From Cupriavidus sp. D384 (GTDB lineage: Bacteria; Pseudomonadota; Gammaproteobacteria; Burkholderiales; Burkholderiaceae), in assembly GCF_001652915.1 (NCBI RefSeq), contig NZ_BBQI01000090.1:434001-498000 (forward strand): a stretch of DNA of 64,000 bases, read 5' to 3'. The position numbers and the translations under genes were made by a program. The notes beneath the pieces are model-generated. The model did no database searches. It had not been told where the DNA came from and was given only the letters and a program-made list of their open reading frames with translations. Positions 26,109 to 38,391 of the stretch are shown here, one piece after another. Numbering within the stretch: the first letter of the stretch is position 1; every line of letters begins with the position of its first letter.

Positions 26109-26303
26109 TTACTCCGCTTCCTCGATCCACGCCTGCTGGATCGCCTCCAGGATCTTCTCGCCCGAGCGCTCCGGCAGGTCGCTGAAACCGTCCAGTTCCA
26201 GCACCCACTGGCGCAGTTGCGTAAACCGCACCGTCACCGGGTCGACGTCAGGAAACTTGTCGTACAGCGCGGCGGCGATGTCGTAGGTATCTGTCCATTT
26301 CAT
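26109..26303 (-). CDS. iscX: Fe-S cluster assembly protein IscX
   Basis: A 64-residue acidic protein (MKWTDTYDIAAALYDKFPDV, then FTQLRQWV and EAIQQAWIEEAE), matching the IscX/YfhJ family over its full length. In E. coli it binds IscS and iron and tunes the rate of cluster assembly. It is the last gene of the isc operon, 22 bases after the fdx stop, followed by terminator structures. Confidence 0.96.
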   Translation of the reverse strand: MKWTDTYDIAAALYDKFPDVDPVTVRFTQLRQWVLELDGFSDLPERSGEKILEAIQQAWIEEAE

Positions 26304-26325
26304 GGGGAAACTCCTCGCGCGGGCC

Positions 26326-26664
26326 TTAGTGGCCTTCCTTGGCGTGGTTGATCGTGTACTTCGGGATTTCGACGGTCAGGTCCGTTTCCGCGACGAGTGC
26401 CTGGCACGACAGGCGCGAATTGGGCTCCAGGCCCCACGCCTTGTCCAGCAGGTCTTCCTCTTTTTCCTCGGCATCTTCCAGCGAGTTGAAGCCCTCGCGC
26501 ACCACCACGTGGCACGTGGTGCAGGCGCACGACTTCTCGCAGGCGTGCTCGATGTTGATACCGTTGTTCAGCAGCGCGTCGCAGATGCTGGTACCGGTGC
26601 TGGCCTCGAAGACAGCGCCCTCCGGACACAACTCGACGTGGGGCAAAACGATGATCTGTGGCAT
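26326..26664 (-). CDS. fdx: ISC-system [2Fe-2S] ferredoxin
   Basis: A 112-residue adrenodoxin-type ferredoxin that supplies electrons for cluster assembly on IscU. The four cluster ligands are C42, C48, C51 and C87 (ACEKSCACTTCH and SRLSCQ), the same numbering as E. coli Fdx; C46, also found in ISC ferredoxins, is present. It lies between hscA (42-base gap) and iscX. Confidence 0.96.
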   Translation of the reverse strand: MPQIIVLPHVELCPEGAVFEASTGTSICDALLNNGINIEHACEKSCACTTCHVVVREGFNSLEDAEEKEEDLLDKAWGLEPNSRLSCQALVAETDLTVEIPKYTINHAKEGH

Positions 26665-26706
26665 GTGATTCCTGTTTTCTCTTTCCTGGCAGGCAGCTGC
26701 TGCGGC

Positions 26707-28572
<1,866 letters not shown>

Positions 28573-28581
28573 GAGAATCTT

Positions 28582-29100
28582 CTAATCTTCGAGCCGATCG
28601 ATCGCCTCGCTGGCGTCGTGTTCGATCTTCTCGATAAACATCAGCTGGCGCGCGGCGGCGCCGGCGGCTTCGTTGTCACCGGCATCGAGCAATGCGCCCA
28701 GCGCCGCGTGGCGCTCGCGCTTTTCCTGGCGCAGGTCGCGCAGCAGGCTGTCGAGCTGGCCGACGTCGCGCGCCTGGGTCGCGTCCTGCAGCGCCTCGCG
28801 CCATTCCATTTGCTGCATCAGGAACGCCGGTGCCATCGCCGTATTGCTTTCGGCCTGGATGTCCACGCCCCGCAGGTGCAGCAGGTAGATCGCCCGCTTC
28901 AGTGGCTGGCGCAGCGTGCGGTACCCCTCGTTGGCGTGCGCGGCCCACTGCATGGCGACGCGGCGCTCGGCATCGCCGGCATTGGCGAAGCGGTCAGGGT
29001 GCGCCTGCGACTGGACGGTGCGGTAGGCCGCGTCCAGCGCGGCTTCGTCCACTTCGTATCGGGCAGGTAGTCCGAACAGCGAGAAAAAATCGTCTTTCAA
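28582..29100 (-). CDS. hscB: Fe-S assembly J-domain co-chaperone HscB
   Basis: A 172-residue J-protein that brings IscU to HscA. The J domain covers about residues 1-75, with the HPD motif in AHPDRFANAG, followed by a C-terminal three-helix bundle that binds IscU. I place the start at a TTG (29098-29100), giving (M)KDDFFSLFGLP, the family's usual beginning. An in-frame ATG at 29142 with GGGG upstream would add 14 residues (MTAPFCCDVLERRA), so the start is uncertain. It sits between iscA and hscA in the isc operon. Confidence 0.93.
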   Translation of the reverse strand: MKDDFFSLFGLPARYEVDEAALDAAYRTVQSQAHPDRFANAGDAERRVAMQWAAHANEGYRTLRQPLKRAIYLLHLRGVDIQAESNTAMAPAFLMQQMEWREALQDATQARDVGQLDSLLRDLRQEKRERHAALGALLDAGDNEAAGAAARQLMFIEKIEHDASEAIDRLED

Positions 29101-29203
29101 AGCGCGTCTTTCCAAAACATCACAACAAAAAGGAGCGGTCATGCCGCCCCTTGTCGTGTCGCCGCCCTCGCATCGGTTGCCGATCCGGGCGCGGCACGGG
29201 CCA

Positions 29204-29524
29204 TCAGACCCGGAACGACTCGCCGCAGCCGCACTCGTCCTTGACGTTCGGGTTGTTGAACTTGAAGCCTTCGTTCAACCCCTCGCGCGCGAAGTCCAGT
29301 TCGGTACCGTCGATGTACGGCAGGCTCTTCGGATCCACGATCACCTTGATGCCGCGCGTCTCGAATACCTGATCTTCCGGCTGCAGTTCGTCCACGTACT
29401 CAAGCTTGTACGCCAGGCCCGAGCAGCCGGTAGTCTTCACGCCCACGCGCAGGCCCAGGCCCTTGCCGCGGCGTTCCAGGTAGCGGGAAACGTGTTTCGC
29501 CGCCTTTTCGGTCATCGTGATCAT
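29204..29524 (-). CDS. iscA: Fe-S cluster assembly A-type carrier IscA
   Basis: A 106-residue A-type carrier that delivers clusters to apoproteins. The three ligand cysteines are visible in TTGCSGLAY and near the C-terminus in DECGCGESF. I chose the ATG at 29524 (MITMTEKAAKHVSRYL), which has AAGG eight bases upstream, rather than a longer in-frame start. It lies 79 bases after iscU in the isc operon. Confidence 0.96.
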   Translation of the reverse strand: MITMTEKAAKHVSRYLERRGKGLGLRVGVKTTGCSGLAYKLEYVDELQPEDQVFETRGIKVIVDPKSLPYIDGTELDFAREGLNEGFKFNNPNVKDECGCGESFRV

Positions 29525-29603
29525 CTTTGCCTTGCTGTCGAACGCCACGCGCGATACCGCACCGCGCGCGGCCATACCAAACCGTCTGAAGCGGACCAGC
29601 CGC

Positions 29604-30005
29604 TCAGGCAGCCTTCTGCTCGGCGCCGCCGTGCTTCTTCTTGTAATCCTCGACGGCCGCCTTGATGGCGTCTTCCGCCAGGATCGAGCAGTGGATCTTC
29701 ACCGGCGGCAGCGCCAGTTCTTCGGCGATCTGGGTGTTCTTGATCTCCAGCGCCTGATCCACGGTCTTGCCCTTGACCCATTCGGTCACCAGCGACGACG
29801 AGGCGATAGCCGAGCCGCAGCCGTAGGTCTTGAACTTGGCGTCTTCGATCACGCCCGCCTCGTTCACCTTGATCTGCAGCTTCATCACGTCGCCGCAGGC
29901 CGGGGCGCCGACCATGCCGGTACCCACCGCGTCGTCGTTCTTGTCGAACGAACCGACATTGCGCGGATTTTCATAGTGGTCGAGAACCTGGTTGCTGTAA
30001 GACAT
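29604..30005 (-). CDS. iscU: Fe-S cluster scaffold IscU
   Basis: A 133-residue scaffold on which IscS builds [2Fe-2S] clusters. The conserved cysteines are in PACGDVMKL, YGCGSAIASSS and KIHCSILAED. The Asp of CGD and the HscA-recognition motif LPPVK directly before the third Cys site are present. The C-terminus KKHGGAEQKAA is typical. It lies 55 bases downstream of iscS. Confidence 0.97.
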   Translation of the reverse strand: MSYSNQVLDHYENPRNVGSFDKNDDAVGTGMVGAPACGDVMKLQIKVNEAGVIEDAKFKTYGCGSAIASSSLVTEWVKGKTVDQALEIKNTQIAEELALPPVKIHCSILAEDAIKAAVEDYKKKHGGAEQKAA

Positions 30006-30060
30006 TTTGGTTACCTCTGACGAATCTTTATGGGGTTCTTGTTTTTGCCGTGGGTCGCAA

Positions 30061-31281
30061 TCAGTGCGCGGCCCACTGGATCGAATTCAGGTCGACGCCG
30101 TCCTTGAACATCTCCCACAGCGGCGACAGGTCGCGCAGCTTGCCGATCTTGTTCTTGAGCAGCTCGACGGTGTAGTCGATCTCGGCTTCGGTCGTAAAAC
30201 GGCCAACCGTGAAGCGGATCGAGCTATGTGCCAGCTCGTCGTTGCGGCCCAGGGCGCGCAGTACATACGACGGCTCCAGCGACGCCGACGTGCAGGCCGA
30301 GCCCGACGACACGGCCACGTCCTTGATGGCCATGATCAGCGACTCGCCTTCGACGAAGTTGAAGCTGACGTTCAGGTTGTGCGGCACGCGGTGTTCCATC
30401 GAGCCGTTCAGGTACACCTCTTCCATCGACGACAGGCCGTTCCACAGGCGATCACGCAGCATGCGGATACGCTCGTTCTCGGTCGCCATTTCCTCACGGG
30501 CCAGGCGGAATGCCTCGCCCATGCCGACGATCTGGTGCGTCGCCAGCGTGCCCGAACGCATGCCGCGCTCATGACCGCCGCCGTGCATCTGGGCCTCGAT
30601 ACGCACGCGCGGCTTGCGGCGCACGTACAGCGCACCGATGCCCTTCGGGCCGTACGTCTTGTGGGCCGAGAACGACATCAGGTCGCACTTCAGCGTTGCC
30701 AGGTCGATGGCAACCTTGCCGGTGGCCTGCGCGGCATCGCAGTGGAAAATGATGCCCTTCTCGCGGCAGATCTCGCCGATCTGCTCGACGTCCTGGATCA
30801 CGCCGATCTCGTTGTTCACCAGCATCACCGACACCAGGATCGTGTCCGGGCGGATCGCCTGCTTGAACACGTCCATGTCGATCAGGCCGTCGTCCTTGAC
30901 GTCGAGGTACGTCACCTCGAAGCCCTGGCGCTCCAGTTCACGCGTGGTATCCAGCACGGCCTTGTGCTCGGTCTTCACGGTGATGATGTGCTTGCCCTTG
31001 CCCGAGTAGAAATTGGCCGCGCCCTTGATGGCGAGGTTGTCCGACTCGGTCGCACCCGACGTCCACACGATCTCGCGCGGATCGGCACCCACCAGCGCCG
31101 CCACCTGCTCGCGCGCTTCTTCCACGGCGCGCTCGGCATCCCAGCCGTACGCGTGGCTGCGCGACGCCGGATTGCCAAACTGCTCGCGCAGGTACGGAAT
31201 CATCTTGTCCGCCACGCGCGGGTCCACCGGCGTGGTGGCCGAGTAATCCATGTAGATCGGGAAATGTGGGGTGGTGCTCAT
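30061..31281 (-). CDS. iscS: cysteine desulfurase IscS
   Basis: A 406-residue PLP enzyme that takes sulfur from cysteine for Fe-S clusters, tRNA thiolation and other uses. It opens with IYMDYSATTPVDPRVADKM. The PLP lysine is in SFSAHKTYGPKG. The mobile active-site Cys is in SGSACTSASLEPSYVL, and the C-terminal region that contacts IscU is intact. It is the second gene of the isc operon, 74 bases after iscR. Confidence 0.97.
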   Translation of the reverse strand: MSTTPHFPIYMDYSATTPVDPRVADKMIPYLREQFGNPASRSHAYGWDAERAVEEAREQVAALVGADPREIVWTSGATESDNLAIKGAANFYSGKGKHIITVKTEHKAVLDTTRELERQGFEVTYLDVKDDGLIDMDVFKQAIRPDTILVSVMLVNNEIGVIQDVEQIGEICREKGIIFHCDAAQATGKVAIDLATLKCDLMSFSAHKTYGPKGIGALYVRRKPRVRIEAQMHGGGHERGMRSGTLATHQIVGMGEAFRLAREEMATENERIRMLRDRLWNGLSSMEEVYLNGSMEHRVPHNLNVSFNFVEGESLIMAIKDVAVSSGSACTSASLEPSYVLRALGRNDELAHSSIRFTVGRFTTEAEIDYTVELLKNKIGKLRDLSPLWEMFKDGVDLNSIQWAAH

Positions 31282-31355
31282 CTTATGACTGCCTTATAGG
31301 GATCGCTAATCGCGTACTGCCTACCGATAGTTTAATGCAGGTGCTACAACCTTGC

Positions 31356-31910
31356 TTACGACTGCGCGAGGCTGAACACCGAGTTGACCACACGGGCGCG
31401 CGCCGGCTTTTCCTGCTTCTCGGCCTTGCCGCGCGAAACAGTCACCGGCTGCTGCGCGGCGTCTTCGCGCATGTCATGCAGGACGGCCGGCTGGCGGGCG
31501 CGTTGCTGGTCAACGAGATTCTTCAGCGACACGGAGTCCAGGTACTCGACCATCTTCTGGTTCAGCGTGGCCCACAGCTCGTGGGTCATGCAGCGCCCGG
31601 ATCCGTCATCTCCGTTACAATTGCCCTTCCCACCGCACTGGGTGGCGTCGAGCGGCTCGTCCACGGCAATGATGATGTCTGCCACCGTGACGTCCTCGGC
31701 CTTCCGCGCGAGGCTGTAGCCACCGCCGGGACCGCGTACGCTCTCGACGATCTCGTGCCGGCGCAGCTTGCCAAACAGCTGCTCCAGGTACGACAGCGAG
31801 ATCTTCTGACGCTGACTGATGCCTGCCAGAGTGACAGGCCCCTGATCCTGGCGCATGGCCAGGTCGATCATGGCGGTTACCGCAAAGCGGCCTTTGGTGG
31901 TCAGTCTCAT
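31356..31910 (-). CDS. iscR: Fe-S cluster-sensing repressor IscR
   Basis: A 184-residue Rrf2-family regulator with a winged helix at the N-terminus (MRLTTKGRFAVTAMIDLA; SLSYLEQLFGKLRR is the recognition region). The cluster ligands appear to be C92, C98 and C107 plus H110. E. coli has C92, C98, C104 and H107, so the loop before the third Cys is three residues longer here. With its cluster bound, IscR represses the isc operon at type 1 sites; a matching site lies 48 bases upstream. It is the first gene of an eight-gene operon. Confidence 0.96.
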   Translation of the reverse strand: MRLTTKGRFAVTAMIDLAMRQDQGPVTLAGISQRQKISLSYLEQLFGKLRRHEIVESVRGPGGGYSLARKAEDVTVADIIIAVDEPLDATQCGGKGNCNGDDGSGRCMTHELWATLNQKMVEYLDSVSLKNLVDQQRARQPAVLHDMREDAAQQPVTVSRGKAEKQEKPARARVVNSVFSLAQS

Positions 31911-31957
31911 GATGCTCGGGGAGAGGGAATACTTGAGAATTTCGCTCGAGTTTAAGA

Positions 31958-31982
31958 TATCCCGACTAAATCAGTCAAGTAC
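31958..31982 (-). promoter_or_regulatory. IscR type 1 operator and isc promoter
   Basis: The core CCCGACTAAATCAGTCAAG fits the E. coli type 1 consensus (YYGACT-RWWWY-AGTCRR) at every core position; only the outer A/T flanks differ. On the minus strand it includes TTGACT, a good -35 hexamer. A weak -10-like TTAAAC follows 17 bases later. Binding here would block the isc promoter, giving feedback by cluster status. Confidence 0.85.
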
Positions 31983-32119
31983 CCCATCCCGCAACGCACT
32001 ATTCCACGACCTATAACGATCGCGCCGCCATTGCTTCGCAAAACGGCCATGCAAAGCACGCCGGCTTGATTTCCGGCATGGCGCATCCCGCAATCTTGAA
32101 AGTGCAGGTTCAGGCCGGA

Positions 32120-32599
32120 TCAGGCAAGTTCGCGCCGCAGCATCTCGATCACGCCGTCGCAGGCGTCCTCGATATAGTCCAGCACGCGCTCGAAGCCATC
32201 GCCCTCGCCGTAGTACGGATCCGGCACTTCTTCGACCCGATGGCGGACGGCAAAGCTCATCAGCAGGCGCAGCTTGTCTGGGCTGACCCGCGGATGCAGC
32301 CGGCGCAGCGCGGCCATATTGTCGAGATCCATCGCCAGCACGAGATCGAAGCGATCGAAGTCCGCCACGCCCACCTGCCGGGCCCGCAGCGCCGAGAGGT
32401 CGTAGCCGCGCTGCAGCGCGTGGCGCTGGCTGCGGGCATCGGGGGCGCGTCCGACGTGATAGTCGTGGGTACCGGCGGAGTCTAATTCGACCCGGTCGGC
32501 CAGGCCGGCAGCCTGAAGCTTGGCGCGCAGGACGCCCTCCGCCGTTGGGGAACGGCAGATATTGCCCATGCAGCACATCAGAATGGCGTATTTTTTCAT
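32120..32599 (-). CDS. low-molecular-weight protein-tyrosine phosphatase
   Basis: A 159-residue cysteine phosphatase. The P-loop is CMGNICRS (C-x5-R) near the N-terminus, and the general-acid Asp is in VPDPYYGEGDGFERVLDYIE. The ATG at 32599 (MKKYAILMCCMGNICRSP) puts the P-loop at the usual distance from the start; an upstream start adds eight odd residues. Family members act on BY-kinases in capsule or exopolysaccharide control, or have other targets. No such kinase is nearby. It lies upstream of iscR on the same strand, 209 bases away, beyond the isc promoter. Confidence 0.93.
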   Translation of the reverse strand: MKKYAILMCCMGNICRSPTAEGVLRAKLQAAGLADRVELDSAGTHDYHVGRAPDARSQRHALQRGYDLSALRARQVGVADFDRFDLVLAMDLDNMAALRRLHPRVSPDKLRLLMSFAVRHRVEEVPDPYYGEGDGFERVLDYIEDACDGVIEMLRRELA

Positions 32600-32656
32600 C
32601 GGCGCGATTTTACCGCCCTGCACGCCGTCGAAGACCCACGCCAGGCGACAGAGGCG

Positions 32657-32896
32657 CTAGAGCCGCTCGGCGAGTTGCTTGCCGCGCGCAAATCCGGCGG
32701 ATTCGGCATCCGCGGGCGACTTGTAGTGCTCTGACGTGGGCGAGGTTTCGACCAGCGTGTCGGCCGCGCGGATGTTCGTGCCCTTGCGGCACACGCGAAC
32801 CGTGTAGTCCCATTCGATGGGCGACCGGGGTTTCACCAGCACCTGGATCTCGTGCGTTTCGAAAACCCTCTTCTTCCATTCACTGCTATAGGACAT
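32657..32896 (-). CDS. small conserved-looking hypothetical protein (79 residues)
   Basis: I do not recognise the family. The protein begins MSYSSEWKKRVFETHEIQVL and appears to be a compact beta-rich domain (WDYTVRVCRKGTNIRAADTL) with one Cys and a basic end. Its frame has normal codon use for this genome, and it lies 57 bases upstream of the phosphatase gene on the same strand. There is no signal peptide. A good ribosome site (AGGAGACACTG) precedes the ATG. Confidence 0.7.
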   Translation of the reverse strand: MSYSSEWKKRVFETHEIQVLVKPRSPIEWDYTVRVCRKGTNIRAADTLVETSPTSEHYKSPADAESAGFARGKQLAERL

Positions 32897-32955
32897 CAGT
32901 GTCTCCTGGCGTGCCGGCCTTCTTCGAGCGCAACTTGGGGTGGCGGATTCGGGTT

Positions 32956-33177
32956 TCAGCTCACCTCGCCGGCATCTATTGTCCGCATGGCTTCGGCTTC
33001 CGCCAGCGCAAGCGCTGCTTCTGGCGTATCGGCCGAACCGGTTTCCGTTTCAAACGTGGGGCCGCCGGGCTCGCCAAACGCATCGGAAATGGTCAACACC
33101 CCGGCGAAACCGCCGCCCGCATGCGCAATGGCACGGGCAACAACCGTATAACCACCATATTCGAACTGTGTCACCAT
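32956..33177 (-). CDS. small hypothetical protein (73 residues)
   Basis: An acidic 73-residue protein starting MVTQFEYGGYTVVARAIAHA, with a strand-rich first half and a helical end (TPEAALALAEAEAMRTID). The overall plan, a small sheet plus one helix, is like its 79-residue neighbour 59 bases downstream; the two may be distantly related, but identity is low. It lies between uvrB and the other small gene, all on the minus strand. Function unknown. Confidence 0.65.
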   Translation of the reverse strand: MVTQFEYGGYTVVARAIAHAGGGFAGVLTISDAFGEPGGPTFETETGSADTPEAALALAEAEAMRTIDAGEVS

Positions 33178-33284
33178 GGCACACTCCCTGGTTCGTGATC
33201 CGGCGTCCCGCGCTGGGCGGATTGCCTAATCACTATAGGATGCCGTGGCGCACCATGCCCATCGGGCGCCGATCAGGTCTTCCC

Positions 33285-35378
<2,094 letters not shown>

Positions 35379-35609
35379 AAACGTAGGGAAAAACCTGAGG
35401 AATACTGGCGGGATACGCTAGAATCTGGGGGTTGCGCGGATCGGTTCAAGCCCGGTTTGCCTGTAGTTTGCCGAAGGGATACTGTCAGGTTCTGTCAGTA
35501 GTGACAGGAAGTCCGTCAGGAATCCGCCACCGGTGCCGCCGCAGCCACAGCGCAGTTCGAAGCATTCTACGCCCTCCGTTTTGTTACACAGCTGACCACG
35601 AGATCCCAA

Positions 35610-36806
35610 ATGAGTTTGTTTTCTGCCGTCGAGATGGCCCCGCGCGACCCGATCCTGGGCCTGAATGAAGCATTCAATGCCGATACCCGTGCCACCAAGG
35701 TGAATCTGGGCGTTGGCGTGTACTTCACCGACGAAGGGAAAATTCCGCTGCTGCGCGCAGTCCAGGAAGCCGAAAAGGCCCGCCTGACCACGGCCACGCC
35801 GCGCGGCTACCTGCCCATCGAAGGCATCGCCGCCTATGACCAGGCCGTGCAGACCCTGCTGTTCGGCAAGGATTCGGCCCTGATCACCGAAGGCCGCGTC
35901 GTGACGGCTCAGGCACTTGGCGGCACCGGCGCGCTGAAGATCGGCGCCGACTTCCTGAAGCGCCTGTACCCGAACGCATCGGTCGCCATCAGCGACCCGA
36001 GCTGGGAAAACCACCGCGCGCTGTTCGAAGCCGCCGGTTTCCCGGTGGTCAACTACGCCTACTACGATGCCCCGTCGCACGGCCTGAACTTCGCCGGCAT
36101 GGTGGAATCGCTGAAGTCGTACCCGGCCAACACGATCGTCGTGCTGCACGCTTGCTGCCACAACCCGACCGGCGTGGACCTGAACGACGCCCAGTGGAAG
36201 CAGGTGGTGGAACTGGTCAAGGAACGCAACCTGATCCCGTTCCTGGACATGGCCTACCAGGGCTTTGCCGAAGGTATCGACCCGGACGGCGCAGCCGTGC
36301 GCCTGTTCGCCGAATCGGGCCTGCCCTTCTTCGTGTCGAGCTCGTTCTCGAAGAGCTTCTCGCTGTACGGCGAGCGCGTGGGCGCGCTGTCGATCGTCAC
36401 CACGGGCAAGGACGAAGCCCAGCGCGTGATGTCGCAGATCAAGCGTGTGATCCGCACGAACTATTCGAACCCCCCGACCCATGGCGGCACCGTGGTGGCA
36501 ACCGTGCTGAACAGCCCGGAATTGCGCGCCATGTGGGAGCAGGAACTGGCCGAAATGCGCGACCGCATCAAGCTGATGCGCAACGCACTGGTCGACAAGC
36601 TGGCCGCCAAGGGCGTGCCGGGCGACTTCTCGTTCGTGAAGGCCCAGCGCGGCATGTTCTCGTACTCGGGCCTGACGTCGGCCCAGGTGGATCGCCTGCG
36701 CACCGAGCACGGCATCTACGCCGTGGGCACCGGCCGCATCTGCGTGGCCGCGTTGAACAGCCGCAACATCGACGCCGTGGTCAACGCCATCGCCGCCGTG
36801 TACTAA
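35610..36806 (+). CDS. aromatic amino acid / aspartate aminotransferase
   Basis: A 398-residue class I PLP aminotransferase of the AspC/TyrB type. It opens MSLFSAVEMAPRDPILGLNE. The PLP lysine is in SSSFSKSFSLYGERVG. Asn and Asp contacts are in CCHNPTGVDL and FLDMAYQGF, and the carboxylate-binding Arg is in GTGRICVAALN. In Cupriavidus and Burkholderia the gene next to uvrB is usually called tyrB; sequence alone cannot separate aspartate from aromatic preference. A strong terminator follows the stop. Confidence 0.94.
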   Translation: MSLFSAVEMAPRDPILGLNEAFNADTRATKVNLGVGVYFTDEGKIPLLRAVQEAEKARLTTATPRGYLPIEGIAAYDQAVQTLLFGKDSALITEGRVVTAQALGGTGALKIGADFLKRLYPNASVAISDPSWENHRALFEAAGFPVVNYAYYDAPSHGLNFAGMVESLKSYPANTIVVLHACCHNPTGVDLNDAQWKQVVELVKERNLIPFLDMAYQGFAEGIDPDGAAVRLFAESGLPFFVSSSFSKSFSLYGERVGALSIVTTGKDEAQRVMSQIKRVIRTNYSNPPTHGGTVVATVLNSPELRAMWEQELAEMRDRIKLMRNALVDKLAAKGVPGDFSFVKAQRGMFSYSGLTSAQVDRLRTEHGIYAVGTGRICVAALNSRNIDAVVNAIAAVY

Positions 36807-36836
36807 AAAGCAACACCTGACCCTGCGTCAGCAACA

Positions 36837-36872
36837 AAAGGCGACCTGGAGGCCACTCCGGTCGCCTTTTTT
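36837..36872 (+). terminator. terminator after the aminotransferase gene
   Basis: Stem GGCGACC (36840-36846) and GGTCGCC (36860-36866), preceded by AAA and followed by TTTTTT, 31 bases after the stop. A near-identical stem ends the Coq4-family gene at 44720-44739. Confidence 0.9.
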
Positions 36873-37039
36873 GTCATTGTCGGCCGGTGTCATCCGGATT
36901 TAGCGCCAATGTCCTATTGTCTTCTCCGCTTGCCGACGTAATTTGGAAGCGTATGCTGCAAAGCACGATCGTTCGATTGCGGGCATAATCAGTTGCGCGA
37001 CAAAGCACTCGCGACAAGAAAGGCTAGACAGGTACCGGC

Positions 37040-38278
37040 ATGCTTTACCAACTGCATGAATTCCAGCGCTCGATGCTGAACCCGCTGACCGCGTGGGCCC
37101 AGGCGACCGCCAAGACATTTACGAATCCCCTCAGCCCGCTCTCGCTGATTCCGGGCGCGCCCCGCATGGCAGCCGGATACGAGCTGCTATACCGGCTCGG
37201 CAAGGAATACGAGAAGCCGGAGTTTGGCATCAAGAGCGTGCGCTCCAACGGCCGCGACATCCCGATCGTCGAGCAGACCGTGCTGGAAAAGCCGTTCTGC
37301 AAGCTGGTGCGCTTCAAGCGCTACGCCGACGACCCCGAGACCATCAAGCTGCTCAAGGACGAGCCCGTGGTGCTGGTCTGCGCGCCGCTGTCGGGCCATC
37401 ATGCCACGCTGCTGCGCGACACCGTGCGCACGCTGCTGCAGGACCACAAGGTCTATGTGACCGACTGGGTCGATGCCCGCATGGTGCCGGCCGAGGATGG
37501 CGCCTTCCACCTGGCCGACTACATCTACTACATCCAGGAATTCATCCGCCATATCGGCGCCGACAAGCTGCACGTGATTTCGGTCTGCCAGCCCACCGTC
37601 CCGGTGCTGGCCGCGATCTCGCTGATGGCATCGGCCGGCGAAAAGACGCCGCGCACGATGACGATGATGGGTGGCCCGATCGATGCCCGCAAGAGCCCGA
37701 CGTCGGTCAACTCGCTGGCGACGAACAAATCGTTCGAATGGTTCGAGAACAACGTTATCTACACGGTGCCGGCGAACTATCCGGGCCACGGCCGCAAGGT
37801 GTATCCGGGCTTCCTGCAGCACGCCGGCTTCGTGGCGATGAATCCGGATCGCCATCTGTCGTCGCACTATGACTATTACCTGAGCCTGATCGAGGGCGAC
37901 GCCGACGACGCAGAAGCCCACGTGCGCTTCTACGACGAATACAACGCGGTGCTGGACATGGCCGCCGAGTACTACCTCGACACGATCCGCGAAGTGTTCC
38001 AGGAATTCCGCCTGGCCAACGGCACGTGGGAAATCGATGGCGACCCGGTACGTCCGCAGGACATCAAGGGCACGGCGCTGCTGACGATCGAAGGCGAGCT
38101 CGACGACATCTCGGGCGCGGGCCAGACCGCCGCAGCACACGACCTGTGCGCCGGCATTCCGAAAACGCGCAAGCAACACATCACCGCGCCGAAGTGCGGC
38201 CACTACGGGATCTTCTCGGGCCGCCGCTGGCGCGAGAACATCTACCCGGAACTGCGCGACTTCATTCGCAAGTACTGA
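37040..38278 (+). CDS. phaZ: intracellular polyhydroxyalkanoate depolymerase
   Basis: Mobilises stored poly-3-hydroxybutyrate in the granule. It is 412 residues. The nucleophile Cys183 lies in VISVCQPTVP, with Asp355 (EGELDDIS) and His388 (PKCGHYGI); these match the catalytic positions reported for PhaZ1 of R. eutropha H16, which uses Cys instead of the Ser of secreted depolymerases. There is no signal peptide, as expected for the intracellular enzyme. The ATG at 37040 gives MLYQLHEFQRSMLNPLTAWA, the usual start. A CATAAT hexamer at 36984 is a possible -10. It stands alone, ended by a strong terminator; PHA synthesis genes are not in the window. Confidence 0.96.
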   Translation: MLYQLHEFQRSMLNPLTAWAQATAKTFTNPLSPLSLIPGAPRMAAGYELLYRLGKEYEKPEFGIKSVRSNGRDIPIVEQTVLEKPFCKLVRFKRYADDPETIKLLKDEPVVLVCAPLSGHHATLLRDTVRTLLQDHKVYVTDWVDARMVPAEDGAFHLADYIYYIQEFIRHIGADKLHVISVCQPTVPVLAAISLMASAGEKTPRTMTMMGGPIDARKSPTSVNSLATNKSFEWFENNVIYTVPANYPGHGRKVYPGFLQHAGFVAMNPDRHLSSHYDYYLSLIEGDADDAEAHVRFYDEYNAVLDMAAEYYLDTIREVFQEFRLANGTWEIDGDPVRPQDIKGTALLTIEGELDDISGAGQTAAAHDLCAGIPKTRKQHITAPKCGHYGIFSGRRWRENIYPELRDFIRKY

Positions 38279-38311
38279 GCCTGACCTGGCTCCGCCAGGC
38301 ATCGGCATGGC

Positions 38312-38342
38312 AAAACGCCCGCAAGGACTTGCGGGCGTTTTT
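38312..38342 (+). terminator. terminator after phaZ
   Basis: Arms ACGCCCGCAAG (38315-38325) and CTTGCGGGCGT (38328-38338) with a 2-base nominal loop, A-run before and T-run after. It ends phaZ and could also serve the convergent TetR gene. Confidence 0.92.
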
Positions 38343-38391
38343 ATTTTTGCCGGAGCTTTCTGGACGAACGGCTATGCCGTCCGGCATCGGC

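Noticed and set aside
36807..37039. Small minus-strand gene before phaZ
   Set aside because: The 72-codon frame overlaps the phaZ start and has no ribosome site or family features; the gap holds a terminator and a likely phaZ promoter.
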